A DNA stretch of 64,000 nucleotides from Plutella xylostella (Eukaryota; Arthropoda; Insecta; Lepidoptera; Plutellidae). Location: assembly GCF_932276165.1 (NCBI RefSeq), contig NC_064012.1, forward strand, positions 2,549,501 through 2,613,500, read 5' to 3'. Positions 36,680 to 49,498 of the stretch are shown here, piece after piece. Made by a program: the position numbers and the translations under genes. Position 1 is the first letter of the stretch; every line of letters begins with the position of its first letter. The notes below the pieces were generated by a model. The model worked only from the letters and a program-made list of their open reading frames with translations. It had not been told where the DNA came from and ran no database searches.

Positions 36680-37870
36680 TTCTATTATGTAGGAACCTTG
36701 TCGAATTAATGTTAACGTGACGTAAAATGACGTCACCTGAAAAATTTGTGCTATTCCGAAGTCAAAACGAAGTTACATTTACGAAATAGTTAGTGTTAAA
36801 TTCAAAACCATTTGAATCCCAAGTATAAATCATTGACAAAATAAGTTCGCGATAGGGAGCCAGCACATTGAGGCGTAAACCGCCGTTCGAAATGATCAGA
36901 TGTGCCACATTAGTAAATCTCTGCGGCAGCCGACGCGCGCAAACTAATATTCATCAGCCAATATTCAGAAATTCCAATACGACATACTCGACACTCGTCA
37001 GCTCGTCACCCAATCAGTTGTGTATTGTCAGCGAGGCGTTTGCCAATATTAGCAAACAAATTCATCCAGAATTCAACTTGGAAACGGCTGGCGGCGTTTG
37101 CGACTTAAATCGTGTCGTGTATTTCAGGAGTAGGTCAGAAATTCAGAATGTATTTGCTAGTAGCTTAGGTAAGAGTTGACTCTTACTTTACACATACGAG
37201 TATGATTATGTAACGAATGTATTGTATGTTCGATATTACAAGGCTAATGACTCCATCGCGAAATTATTGAGGTCCTGAATCATAATGTTTCAAAACAAGA
37301 AGCTTTAAACTGATTTAGGTATTAGGTAGTCGGGCTTTGCTTTGGTTAATTCCACTTTTATTACGATAATATCAATTTTACTATCTCAAATTGCAAGCAA
37401 TCTAAAACATTGTATACTTGGTAATATTCTGTCGAGGAAAGAGCCGTTGCATATAACCGAATCACAAAGTTCAAAACTTTATTACAAACGGCTGCGCGGG
37501 GCTGCGCCAACTGGGCCGAAGAATTCCACGTCAGTATTCAGTTGGCAACAAACATTTTGAAAGCGATAGTGTGGGCATGCCATGCGGCAGAGCCCTGCAT
37601 TCAAGCTACGGGCGAAGTTCAAACATATGAGCCTGAGTGGTAAATATTGCATAGCAAGCTGAAATTCACTTTCGGATTCCATCGTTTTAAAGTGTTGACT
37701 ACGACAAACTTGTTGTATTGTCTGCATACTTATACCATACATATCCAATACCGTCACTTCTGTAATCTGTTTAGTTTTCAGTTGGTATAACGTCCGTCTT
37801 AAATGATTACATTTATGAAGCTGAGTTTTTTATCTGTTATTGATGTATCTTTTAGTCTAAGATAGTGTTT
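36680..37870. other. Intronic DNA just upstream of scrt exon 2, no exon recognised
   Basis: Less AT-rich than most of the intron. A 103-codon frame at 36868-37179 and others at 37342-37757 lack recognisable domains. Regulatory content is possible; none can be shown. Confidence 0.35.
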
Positions 37871-37879
37871 TGTTTGCAG

Positions 37880-38934
37880 GCTACACCGAGGAGCAGCCTT
37901 CCACTCAGTTCACGGCGGTGCGGCCCCGCGAGCTGAGCCCCGGCGCGCCGCCTGTCTCCTACGCCCTTCTGCAGCTCACGCCTTCCGACTCCTCGCCCCT
38001 GTTCCACCTGCAGCTTCAGTCTTCTTCTGTCCCCCCTCCCGCTCCGCCCCCGCCCCCGCCGCCGCCCCCGGCCCCAACCAACGGCAAGTCCATCGCCATG
38101 TGCTACACGAGCACGGGCGCCGTGCTCTCCCTGCCGCCCAAGAAGAAGGACATCTACCGGCCATACTGCCTCGAGCAGCGGCCCGAGGAGGACCTGTACG
38201 CCGCACACGCCATCCTCGACCTGAGCCAGCACGCCGTGTACCTGAGCACGCCGCGGCCCGCGCCGCCCGCGCAGCCCCCGCCGCCGCCCCCGCCGCCGCC
38301 GCCGCCGCCCGACGCCGAGCCCGAGCCCGAGCCCGAGCCGGAGCCCGAGCCGGCCGGCGAGCGCCCGCGCGAGACCGTCGCCTACACCTACGACGCGTTC
38401 TTCGTCAGCGACGGGCGCTCCAAGCGGCGCAACTTCGTGACCTCGCCCGTGGAGCCGCGCGAGGCGGAGGGCCACAAGGGCAAGTACACGTGCGGTGAGT
38501 GCGGCAAGCGCTACGCCACCTCGTCCAACCTGTCGCGCCACAAGCAGACCCACCGCAGCCTCGACTCCGTGGCGGCCAAGCGCTGCGCCGAGTGCGGCAA
38601 GGCGTACGTGTCCATGCCGGCGCTGGCCATGCACGTGCTCACGCACCAGCTGTCGCACGTGTGCGGCGTGTGCGGCAAGCTGTTCTCCCGCCCGTGGCTG
38701 CTGCAGGGCCACCTGCGCTCGCACACGGGGGAGAAGCCCTACGGCTGCGCGCACTGCGGCAAGTCGTTCGCGGACCGCTCCAACCTGCGCGCGCACATGC
38801 AGACGCACTCCTCCGACAAGAACTTCGAGTGCTCGCGCTGTCACAAGAGCTTCGCGCTCAAGAGCTACCTCAACAAGCACCAGGAGTCGGCGTGCACGCG
38901 CGACGACGGCGCCGCCTCGCCCGCGCCCGCCTAG
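37880..38934 (+). CDS. scrt: Scratch-family C2H2 zinc-finger repressor, coding exon 2 (five zinc fingers)
   Basis: Encodes residues 61-411 of the protein begun at 8055. The acceptor TTTGCAG at 37873-37879 restores the frame (Gly61-Tyr-Thr-Glu). In order: a proline run (112-126), a conserved block DIYRPYCL...EEDLYAAHAILDLSQ (151-177), a second proline run (193-204) and six Glu-Pro repeats (207-218), the Scratch motif YDAFFVSDGRSKRR (about 231-244), then five C2H2 fingers at Cys265-His285, Cys296-His316, Cys322-His342, Cys350-His370 and Cys378 to Cys399, the last ending in His394 and Cys399 rather than His-His. Fingers 3-4 (FSRPWLLQGHLRSHTGEKPY, then FADRSNLRAHMQTH) are Snail/Scratch hallmarks that read E-box DNA. 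The exon is far more GC-rich than its surroundings. Scratch is favoured over Snail by the Scratch motif and the finger sequence. Confidence 0.93.
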
Positions 38935-39930
38935 CCGCAGCCGCAGCCGCACCCAATCTACTAATCATATGAATTTAGTTTTTAGACTTATACTTTGAAT
39001 TTACAAATTTGTAGAGGCGCTCGTCGCCTCCACTCGAGCAACGTTTCGCGAACAACGAATCACGTACGACCCCGTAGCAGGCACTAGGCCGCCACTCGAT
39101 CGTCCCGCTAACTTTAAACTTGATTGTACATATACTTGTCGATAAAATATACCCATATACACATAGAAGTATTATAAAAAGTGAATGAAAAAACGAATAT
39201 CTTTTGTAGGTGATTTTTACAACCGCTAAGTAGGTTAGAGAATTAGTCGGTAAGTGTAGCGTGGATAGGAGAGGAGAGGTGGGGAGGAGTGCGACAGCGC
39301 CCCGCGCCCCGCGGCTCTGCCGAGCTATCCGTCCGAGAGTCCCCGCGCCCGGCAGTGCCTTACGCCGTCTCCGCGCCTGCTCCCCGCGCCTCCAGCACCG
39401 CGGAGACCACGAGGAGCATGTAGTCAGCTAGTAGAACCGACACTATGTTCACAAACTGAGGCTATGGCGGGCCGCGCTTCACCCCTGCCTTGTATCGACC
39501 GACTCACGCGTATCAATTACCGGGCCGTAATGAGTTACCCTCCTTTTTGTAACTTAACGGTGCCGCGCGGCGATCATTACACGCGTTCGAAATGCAAGCT
39601 AATAGCTATTTTAGAAATATATAAGAAAGATAAAACGCCCTAAGTACATATAAAAAAGCCTTCAAGATTGATATAAAAGTCGTTGACTTGTACTTAAAAT
39701 ATCACCATTATCCGTATTGGATAAACACGAGTCTCCATTTGACGTCTATATTCGTAAGTGGGTCGCTGCAGGGTGCCTTCGAGAATGCCTTTAGAGCAAG
39801 TGTTTATGGACACGTCTAAAATAAATTGGCAATAATATAACGTAGGCTAAGTTAGGGTTAACAGATCTAGATTTAACGAGTGCGGGCGAGAGTCGCCCGC
39901 GGTGATGGGTATTCAAAAGCAATAATAAAT
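38935..39930 (+). other. scrt: Probable scrt 3'UTR with polyadenylation signals
   Basis: Follows the TAG at 38932-38934. GC-rich at first (to about 39580), then AT-rich. AATAAA occurs at 39820-39825 and 39924-39929, with others further on (for example 40196-40201). Which is used cannot be told from sequence. Confidence 0.45.
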
Positions 39931-42900
39931 GTAGATCGTAAATAAGTCGCGCAACGTTGTCAATGCAACAGGCTTCGACGTTACGTTTATAGATACACAG
40001 TGCTTAAATACAGTGACTAAATCCTACCTATCCATAGATAATCCTGGCACTTATGCTTTTATAAAAGCAGTAGGTATATGAGTGCATCAAACATCTTACT
40101 CGATATCTATCCGAATACCGAATATAGATTTTTTTATACAAGTAAAAGTCTACCTTTGTAATATTCAGAGTGAATATGCTTGAACAATGCTAACAAATAA
40201 ACGAAAGGAGATTATGAGACAATTCACTGTATTTGAGTATACTGTGGTAGAAATCGGTAGAGCTAATAATACAATTTATTTCGATGCATTTTTTAGAAAA
40301 TTAAGGTCAATGTTTTGTAAAAAAAATACTTCAATATTAACATTAATTTCTTCTATAATTTGCATCGGATTAGTTTGTGGATAGCTGCCCTGTAGCCTGT
40401 AGAGCGTAGGGCCTTGTAGAATGCGGTATACTCGTACATCAAAGTATTCACAGCCATTTCAAAACAATAAACTTCTAATTATAAACATTGTAAAAATAAT
40501 TATTAACTTATATTAGAACATATTTTCCGAAAAAAAAATGCCATGGAATTATGAAACGGTTCTACAAGGCCAAAACCACACGTTAATTATTATTTGGTGC
40601 CTCGCTAGTCAATTCCCTGTCGGTGAAAATATGTTTTCCCAGTCAATTATGAAAAATATATATTGAAAAATCACAAAAAACATAATATATTTTTAAAGTT
40701 ACCGGAAGAATATATTCGCCCCCTCTCTGAATAGAATATAATATATTCGAGAGGTATAATTACGATTTTATTTCGTTTGCCTGCGGAGGCACTGCTCTAT
40801 TTATAATTTTTAGTCGCTATATTCCCTTTTCCCATATATTCCTACTAGTCATAGTATGTAGTGCCACAATATAAATCTACCCTCATATAAATAATTCCTA
40901 ATGTTCACTTTTATTCATTTATTTTTAGATATAGGCCTTATCGTTGCGCGTGCAAAAAAGCAATATAAAGTAAATTAATAAGCAATATTAATGTAGGATT
41001 TACATAATGATAGGATTTATGGATTATTAAATTGAAATTTTGTAGTATTAAAATATATTTTTGGTGCTTTGGAGTACTGTTATTAGACAGAGTAACGAAT
41101 AAAACATCGAATAGATAAAAAAATAAATATATTATTGTTTTACGGATATTGAAAGTTTTGTTAAATTGTAAATCAAACTAAAAGTTGTTTCTGCTAGAAT
41201 GTTAGGTGCGGAGTTGTTTTTCTATCGATACTACTTTACTATCTCATTACTTCTATAAAAAAACAAGTTTAATCGTAAATTTATCGCGGCTGGTTGCGAC
41301 TTATGCGTCTTAATAAGTTCAAACCAGATGCATAAGTTATAAGTACTATCAAGTTGGGCTATCCATAGGCCCCTAAACCAAATATCACCTACCTATACCT
41401 TACACGTTGCAAAAGTGGAATTGTAAACAGAAAAGGGCTGATCCAGCTGGTCATTCAATTTTATTCATTCATCGGTTCATTCTATCGGGATGCAAATTTA
41501 TTACCGAAACAAAGTTATTCAGAATGACCCCTTCAACACCCCCACAGAGAATAGAATAGAATAGAATAGACCCCTTGATTCACCCACTTTCAGCTTACTA
41601 TATATACCCATTCTTCAACACCCTGTATACGTAAGTACATAATATACAGAAATGCCAAGAAAAAAAATGCGATTGCTCAGATAGTTACATGAATCTTAAA
41701 AATGTTTACACTTCTACCCCCTCTTAGTAGATCATACTGTAGGTACTCCTTGCATTCTTCAAGTTTCATATTCCTTGTCGTAAGTAGGAAAGTCTTAAAA
41801 TTGCTATGAAAAAATAATCGAGATATTTTATTCAAATATTTATATTAACGTTATTGATACATTTTAGCGCTAAAATAAAAATTGTTTAAGGAAACCATCT
41901 TATACATACTAAATATACATTTTTGATGTAAATAGACTCCTCTGTACAAGATGCCCTTCTTTACAATTTCCGTAGTCTTAGGTACCTAAATAAATAAAGA
42001 ATCTATATACTAAAGAAGTAGATGAAACTGTTTATTTCGATGGTTTTTTTCTTAGAGTCCATTCTGAGATGGCAAAGTTAAAATAAACCGCTGGAAAGCA
42101 GTTTCAAAAAACAAAAAAAAAATATTGCGTGATATTTTGGAAACATGCACAATTTTAGGAAAATATTTTTTAAAACCAGATAAAAAATTAATAAGATAGA
42201 AGAAAAACAATAAAGTTGTTACTCATAATATTTAGCGCCTCGCTGAAGCAATATTTGAAGTAAGAAACTAAAAGCAATGTTTGTGAAATTCATAAGCAAT
42301 AATTTAGGTTATATTTAAAAAAAAGTATATTCATTAGTCAGTATTACTTAAAACGAAATGTCCAAATTAGTAACTAGTGCAACTACAACTAGAGCTAAGT
42401 ATACATAAATAGGTCCTAGTTTCTAATAGCAATAAACTATATCCTATACTAGGTACATAGGTATAGCCTAAAATAGCAATAACTTTAAGACTAAAGTAAT
42501 GCAAAAGCAATATTAATTATATTTATGTATTTATAATTTGTTGAATATATTGCGGAAGGGGAAACTTAAGTACATTTAGACTGTCCATTGGTGATAAAAG
42601 ACCATATTTTATTAGTTATTAAAAAGACTTACATGATTGTTCCGTGTAAGCTTCGCAAACGGTACAGAGTTAATTACAAACTTATGAAAAATAAATGCCT
42701 GATACCTGTTATTTTTCCCACATCACAAATATAGTGCTTTATGGCAATTATAGTATTCGCTAGCATAGGTATAAATATTATTCTTACCATCTTCCAAGTA
42801 CTTTACAAAACGGTGTCTTACGGTGACGTATTGTTAAATTTTAATAAATACCTGCATACTACTCGTATCCCACAAGACTATGTCGGTTATAGGTAGCTAT

Positions 42901-43100
42901 GTCACCTACCGTTGTCGCTCTCTATCGCAAACTTGTTTTTGACAACGATTTTCGGATTCAAATTAAAATTGAATTTGACACTAATTACTTCGTAAATGTT
43001 ACTTCGTTTTGACTTCGCGATAGGGTCATTAAATTTAAAGTCTACGTATTATAGACGTTTAGTATAATTTACGTAAAAATAGTTTTGAAATTTACGTAGT
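39931..43100. other. AT-rich intergenic DNA, no gene seen
   Basis: A 65-codon frame at 40187-40384 shows no family resemblance. No other gene signal. One pentamer microsatellite lies at 41549-41571. Confidence 0.5.
41549..41571 (-). repeat. (AGAAT)n microsatellite, possible LINE tail
   Basis: Four to five AGAAT units, the reverse complement of the ATTCT tails at 29480 and 35500. It could be the tail of a very short antisense LINE insertion. Confidence 0.6.
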
Positions 43101-43284
43101 ATATATATGTCGCAGCCGGATCGTATAATCCGCCGTATTACATTACGGCTGGCCGCATTACAACACAGGGCCGCTTTGTAATGCGCCGGATCAACGTTTA
43201 GCCGCATTGTCATTTCAATACGTTCTTCAATACGGCGGCCCACGTTTAGCCGCATCGTACTACTACTGAATTGCCTACAATTAC

Positions 43285-43328
43285 CTTAGTATGGACATGG
43301 TTACCCTAGTAACCATGTCCATACTAAG
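43285..43328. repeat. Perfect 20 bp stem, 4 nt loop hairpin
   Basis: The left arm CTTAGTATGGACATGGTTAC (43285-43304) is exactly complementary to 43309-43328 around CCTA. It lies just inside the left arm of the foldback element and may be a further palindromic module of it. Confidence 0.9.
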
Positions 43329-43456
43329 CATTACATTACAGGTGAAGGATTTTTGTAATCATAATAGAGTAAATCTATCATATGGATTTCCATTAAAGTA
43401 TCAAAATACTGTTAATAGGCACTACTCGGAGTGTAGGATCTTCGGAATTATTATTC

Positions 43457-43720
43457 TTCATCATCAACATCACTTCTGGACGTAGGCCTCTCCCAAAGCA
43501 CACCACTGGATGCGATCTACAGCATTCCACATCAAATCATAACCAGCCAACTTTCGCAAGTCGTCACCCCATCTAGCCTGAGGGCGTCCCACACTACGTT
43601 TGCCTCGTCGCAGTCTCTTCAAGATCAAATAACCTTTGCCGGCCACATTTATATTTTTTGACCCAGTAGTATTATCTGGAAATCCGCCGACCAGCAGAAT
43701 CCATGGTCACTTTAGCTGAT
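43457..43720 (-). pseudogene. Non-LTR retrotransposon 3' fragment nested in the foldback element
   Basis: The minus strand reads VGRPQARWGDDLRKLAGYD, then IQWCALGEAYVQK and a stop, with a TGATGA tail. It belongs to the same LINE C-terminus group as 9703-9950 but is more diverged. The upstream part is decayed. Confidence 0.65.
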
Positions 43721-44345
43721 TGATGTGCGTTATATGTATATTTTGTAAGTTTTTCACTGTACCGCATTGATCGGAATAGAAATTATTTAATTTCAAGTGA
43801 AAATTGTTCTTGAAGTACTGTTTACTAGCATATTTAACACGATTTCTTCGTTTTAATCATCATCAAATATCTGTATCCAACGCCATTATTGTTGTTATGT
43901 TAAGCAGCGCCACGAGTGTTAAAAATCAAAACTAAAATCTTTCAAAGCGGCGGCTAATCTCTCGCCGTATTACATAACGGCCAGCCGTATTGAATGACGT
44001 ATGATGTCGAATACAATCCGGCGCATTTTCATTCAGCCGTATTCAATACGGCTAAACGTTGATCCGCCGCATTACAAAGCGGCCTTGTCTTGTAATGCGG
44101 CTAGCCGTCATGTAATACGGCGGGTTATACGATCCGGCTGCGACATATAGATGATTGAAGTCGTGTTATCTGAGTATGTTATAAATCATCAGACTCATCA
44201 GTTTTTAGGCGTTTATTTCGTTATGAGAAAAGGGTTGAAAAGTGATGTTGGTATTACAAATAAAAGTCCATTTAAAAAGGTACAACGAATATTTTTGTGT
44301 AAACTAAAGATACAACGAAAACATTTCTTAAGCTTAAGTTCATAA

Positions 44346-47300
44346 GAAAATTACTGCATTAAACCTCATACTGTAACGAAATGTTGTTATCAAAATGTCA
44401 GAACGGGTCGTCTTTTTCTATACCTACAACGAAATTTATTGATACTTTAACATTTACTTATAAATAAATTGATATAAGTGTTAAAATTGAAAAAAATAAG
44501 CAATATTAATTTAAGACGAAAATAATTTTATAATATATTGGTGATAAATTGTATAGATGATAAAATGAGAACCCCTACGGCTTTGATAAGAATCTCTAAT
44601 GATATAATTTTCCATCTTTTATTATTATTAATCAGATCTATCCTAACATCCACTTTCTCACTTGAGTAAACCTAAGCATGAAGTTAAGTGGGTACTTTCC
44701 ATATTCAAGTTCAGCTTGACTTGACGTTCATGTGTGATTTTTTTAAGCCGATAAAATACAGTGCCGTTATATTGAATCCGAAAGTTATCTATTAACGTCT
44801 GTTTGGCACCGTTCTGAAAGCACTAGGAATTTGTGTGAATGGCCATAAGCCCGTTGGTTATTCTAAATATTCTAGTATTGTTATAAAATAAATACTTAAT
44901 TGCTAATATTATGCTGCTGATTCAACAAGGTTTTCACTAAATTAACTGCCTAAAAAGTGAAAGTTAGAAGGTACAGATTTAGAGAGAAAACCATACCTAC
45001 TGATGATTAACAAAAGTGCTCTTAAATGAAAACTCTTATGGATAATTTATTTGTACTATTACCTATCTATGCGTATGCGTATAAATGATATTCTTCATTA
45101 ACTACAGTTGTATTTAAGTATACATAGTTAAGTACTTACAAGGCTTGCATTAACGCTACTGGAATCGTGCACCATTGAATCTCTGTACAAGTGGGTATAC
45201 ATGAATTATTTTCATATTTGTGTATATCTTGTGCAATTTCCTTTCGGCTGCCATTGCAACTAGCCGTTTGCTCAGACTATAATATTTACCTATTAACACT
45301 GTGTCTAATTACATACATGGATAATGGACATGGCTGTTGATAGTAACGAGGCTACATCCATTCCCCATGCATGTAATAAGCACAGAATGTAATAGGTCTC
45401 GCCTACGCAATAACCCTGTACTCGGGTAAGGTTTTCTATCTCACTGTTCACTGTAGACGTAGTCGTGTAGTCACTAGTTATTATGTAACAAAGTAATATA
45501 TTTCATATTTACATATTATATAATATATATACTAAACAATAGCCGTAGTCGGAGAGGTGATTATATAATGTGATCAGATGCGTAGTTTCGTGAAGTGAGT
45601 AGAAACATAGTGATACATAAATGTAGATATAGAATACACAGTGCGGTCAGTGGAGATGTTCGAATATACTGCGATATATTTAAATAAGAAATTTTGGATC
45701 TGTTTACCGAATTTTGGTGTTGTCTCAGTGTTGTGAACTGGACGCTGATGGCACAGGGTGATGTAATTTTTGTGGCGTGCTAGGTAACCTATAGGTACAT
45801 AGACATGATAGTGTAGATACATATTATATACACTGCGCCTCCTCTAAGCCACCAGCGCCCGGCGAATTCAAGTTCTGGTCTTATTTATTAGATGTGATTG
45901 TTTGTGTGATTTTTGTTTGTGATAAGGTCAGTCTCCCTAATGATATCTGATATTCGATGCTGTATTTCGGTCTTAAGTCAGTATGGTAAATATCTCAATA
46001 GACAAAATATGTGTAGGTACTGTTTGGGCGGAAACGCTGATGAAAATAACTTTTTAACCGAAACTTTACCTCCTCGTCTCAGCTCTCATTAGGAAGATTA
46101 ACATTACAATTGAAAATAATCGCCAATAGGCTTTTAAGCCTATTTGAATGTGATCGAATACATTGTTGTATCCATTGTTAAATAAAGCCAAAGTTCCAAT
46201 TGACTATGCTTCTCTTAATACGACCAAAATGTAAACACGGAATTGTTTGGTTTGTTTTACATAAAATTTGTGTACTTAGTCGTTGATTATCCATGACCAA
46301 TTTGTGTAAAAATATTTGAATGCTTCGTTATAATTTGTAGTGCAACATAGTAATTTAACCATTTTAAAAATATTTTAGCTAGGACTGTCAAAATAGCAGT
46401 ATCAATTACTGACACAAACTGAAACTAATGTTTACTATTGACTATTGAGCTATGTCGCTCGGACACAAGAAAGAACTGGCACTTTCATTAACATTTGTTA
46501 TTGTTGTAACGTAAAGCTATGTAGACAAATTTTATTTTTCTGAATCGAAACGAGTTTAGGCTAATTATGCCAAATAATCTACCTATCTATATATATTTCG
46601 GTTATTAAACTACAGACCACACAGTCTAGTTTCCAAGACTATATAATTGACAGTCCTACAGTAGAACTTAAATAATGTACATTAATAAATTACTAACCCT
46701 TCTAAACGTAGCAAGTCAATTTTTTAATTCAATTATTCCTTCCTAATAAGCAATGATATTATATACCAAAAGTACCTACAGAGCTAGTAAATAATATTGC
46801 ATGAATTAAATAATATATCGAGATAATTAAAAAATATCTGTACCATGCTTTTAAATGGCGACAATATTAATTTCAAAAATATAATTTAAGTAAGTAGTTC
46901 ATATTTTAAACTATCAACAATTAAATAGTTAATAACCTGTAAAATAACACGCACGTATTTTTATAAATTGGTCACACCTAATAGGATATAAATTTAATAA
47001 TATGTGGGGACATCTCACACATAAACGTATTTATTTTACCAAAATACGATGTAGCCATACCGCTAGCATGGAAATAAAATTAGGTATACTTCATTTTATT
47101 GTACTAGTCACAAAAACCCTCGAACTATACCACTTTAGGTAGGCATGTTTGAGGATAAATTACGGAGGCACATCATTCTAGTTTTCTTATGTTTAAAATA
47201 TGAACGACTTAATATTATTTTTTCGTATGGTTGAATGTTGTGTCAATAATTTTATGAATACACTGATAATACTAATACTTAATAATGTATAAAATACCGC

Positions 47301-48690
47301 CTGTAAAAGCCAGAGAATAGACCAAGACAGCAATATATAGAGAAAACATATTACTTAAAAATATATTTTGTGTTATTATAGATTCAGCAGCAGCAGAAAT
47401 ATTAACCTTTATTTGACACGTGCAATGCACAATGTGTACTGCATACCAGCTACCTTTGTGATTCTGTGAGCAACTCATGGTATTCTCATAGCTGATTATC
47501 AAAGATGCGTCAAAACACCTTACTATGATTATGATAAAGATATGTTTTTACATTAACACAAACATATTTGGTGTAACTTCGACGTGTTTCATACAACATC
47601 ACCTAGCATTGAGTCCCATTCAATAAAAACAACTAAACGCAGCTTCTAAGTATAATAAAATAATTAATCTTGATGGATGACTCTCCGCAATCATCTTAAT
47701 TCTATTAAAAATACTTGTCTTGGCCTATCACAACTTTCACTGGCTTAAAGTACTGTGTAAAGATTTGCACCCCTAACTACCTACTAACATAATGTGGACC
47801 TAACTATATAAGTAGGCAAGTATTCATGTACCTACTTACACTAGGTTTAACTATTCGGCTGTTTTGTGGTAAATACTACCTAGAGGGTCCACCTTCGTAG
47901 AAATGTCGTGTAAAATTTTTAGAACGTAATTTTCAAATCGTAGATGCTTAATTAGTTATGTTATATACGTTCGACTCTCTGCTATTTAAATTCGTTAGTA
48001 TTATATGATTTCATAAACTAGTGATGAATTTTTTTTTATGGCTTGAGACTACAATAAGCTGCTTAATAAGTATCACACTATAAATTTATCTTTTAGCGAA
48101 TACTTAAAATAAAGGATACCCTTTCAGAATAAAAAGGACTCGAAAAGTTTGCTGCTTTATAATATTATAGCATAGTCCAATAATTATTAAAGTATATGTT
48201 TGATAAGTTTTAATAAAACGTTTTATATGAAGCAAAAAATATAGAAAGACGAAATGGGGTTGTAGGTATTGAACAATAATAAACAACTTAGTAAAATAAA
48301 CTTTTAAAAATTCGTGAATTTCGCAATATGGGGACAACACATTTTCCCACGAATTTACAAGGGATGTCGAGTCATCCCCTTTTATTTTCCAATTGCAAAA
48401 AAGCAACTTATACAACGACTTTATGATTTAAAAGAAAAATAATAGTGTGATACTTATTATTTAGCGCAGTCATTTTAAGGTAAGTGCATTATCTACGTTA
48501 AAATAAGAGAACTATCTAATGCCCAACATCCAACAAACAACCATACAAACGAGTAGGTAATGTAAACATATTAATTCTACCTATCATCCTCGTAACAGTA
48601 CTTAGGTATAGCGTGACATATTCTAACAACTTACTTGTAGGTACCTAATGTTTCAGGTTTCTTTGTTTGGATGCTAGTATATTCGAAATA
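44346..48690. other. Intergenic DNA, no gene seen
   Basis: AT-rich, with only short motif-less frames (for example 45574-45822, 47272-47502 and 48104-48415 on the minus strand). A small copy of the tRNA-type SINE core lies at 46997-47025. A slightly GC-richer spot at 45835-45870 is too short to interpret. Confidence 0.45.
46997..47025 (-). mobile_element. Tiny fragment of the tRNA-type SINE
   Basis: The 'gtggggacatctcacacata' block is the same as in the SINEs at 13471 and 59543. Nothing more of the element remains. Confidence 0.5.
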
Positions 48691-48931
48691 TACACTCACC
48701 AACAATGAAAAAGTTCTAGTGACAATAGCAACATAATTATATCTAATACACGGAAAGTACAATGACGCCGTCTGCAATATTGAAATACATTTAACAGAGC
48801 ATCAAAATATTACCAACTAAAAACGTAAAAAAGGTACTTTACATTAAGTTCTAAATTAAATGTTTTAAAAAAAAATTGTCGTCTGGTCTCTACATTTTGT
48901 AAGTGGAACTTTTTTATTGTTCATGAGTGTA
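48691..48931. mobile_element. TIR element starting TACACTCAC (family C, copy 1)
   Basis: The left end TACACTCACCAACAATGAAA and the reverse complement of the right end, TACACTCATGAACAATAAAA, align with few differences, and the match continues through AAAGTTC. Length 241 bp, non-coding. Family ends recur at 49499-49584 and 30405-30447. Confidence 0.7.
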
Positions 48932-49498
48932 TTATCCATCTTGAATTTATAATATCTTTAGTTACTCCTACCTGCGTACTATATACTAAAAGATAATTGC
49001 AAAATAAATATTGAAGCTATTTAAAGTAGATAAAATCCATGAATGTTTTTAGGTACCTACCTCTATACCAACTCATTTAAAGTACAATGAAAAATGTGGG
49101 TTCAGTGACACAGATTTAATTGAAATATTTTAAGTGGATCCGTAGACACGGTAATATGTATCATTAATTTTACGAAAATGAAATTTGGAAATAACAAAAC
49201 ACTGTTTGGAAAGTTTCTACTCATAAGTTCAAGTGATACCTAGAAGCCGATTCTCAACCACTCTTTTTTTCAATGCATAATCCTATTTGTTTTAAAAGAC
49301 TCAACTTTTCACAAATTTTCGCGACACTGACAGACGACTACGGCAAGGTGGTTGAGAATTTCCCCGCTACCATGATGAGCCGATCTTCTATTATTGCTTT
49401 TGTAATTAAGTACAAAGGATCCACTTATAACTGTGCACTGTAAACAATAAAGCTATCCCAATTTGATCTCGACAAAAATACATTTTAATAAGAAATAA

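Larger units (their letters stand above)
8236..37879 (+). other. scrt: Single large intron of the Scratch-family gene (29.6 kb, phase 1)
   Basis: Starts with GTAACT at 8236 and ends with TTTTGTTTGCAG at 37879. Both sites were read from sequence and the joined frame is open. The intron is loaded with transposon debris listed separately. Parts not covered by listed repeats (for example 8300-9700, 11300-13470, 16700-18050, 20330-21600 and 37180-37870) show no supportable gene. Less AT-rich patches at about 12390-12560 and 23980-24260 could be intronic enhancers or unrecognised repeats. An unlisted host exon cannot be excluded without transcripts. Confidence 0.8.
43105..44150. mobile_element. Foldback-type element, ~1.05 kb, with long inverted ends
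   Basis: The left end 'gtcgcagccggatcgtataa' followed by 'ccgccgtattacattacggc' is matched in reverse complement at 44080-44150, and similarity continues for well over 100 bases through 'aaagcggcc', 'ggatcaacgttt' and 'agccgcat'. Both arms are rich in internal CCGTATTACGG-like palindromes. The interior holds a perfect hairpin (43285-43328) and an inserted LINE fragment (43457-43720). No transposase frame is present, so it is non-autonomous. Exact ends and target duplication are unclear. Confidence 0.65.

Noticed and set aside
36868..37179. 103-codon ORF ending near a GGTAAGAG donor-like site, considered as a scrt exon
   Set aside because: No domain similarity, no acceptor with matching phase that improves the protein, and exon 1 joins directly to exon 2 in frame.
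37852..38952. 366-codon open frame on the minus strand opposite Scratch exon 2
   Set aside because: It mirrors the GC-rich sense exon, is made of low-complexity Arg/Gly/Leu/Val, and has no domain. The plus strand has five intact zinc fingers.
38100..38998. Alternative plus-strand frames over Scratch exon 2
   Set aside because: Ala/Arg/Pro-rich out-of-frame readings of the same GC-rich exon; no motif.
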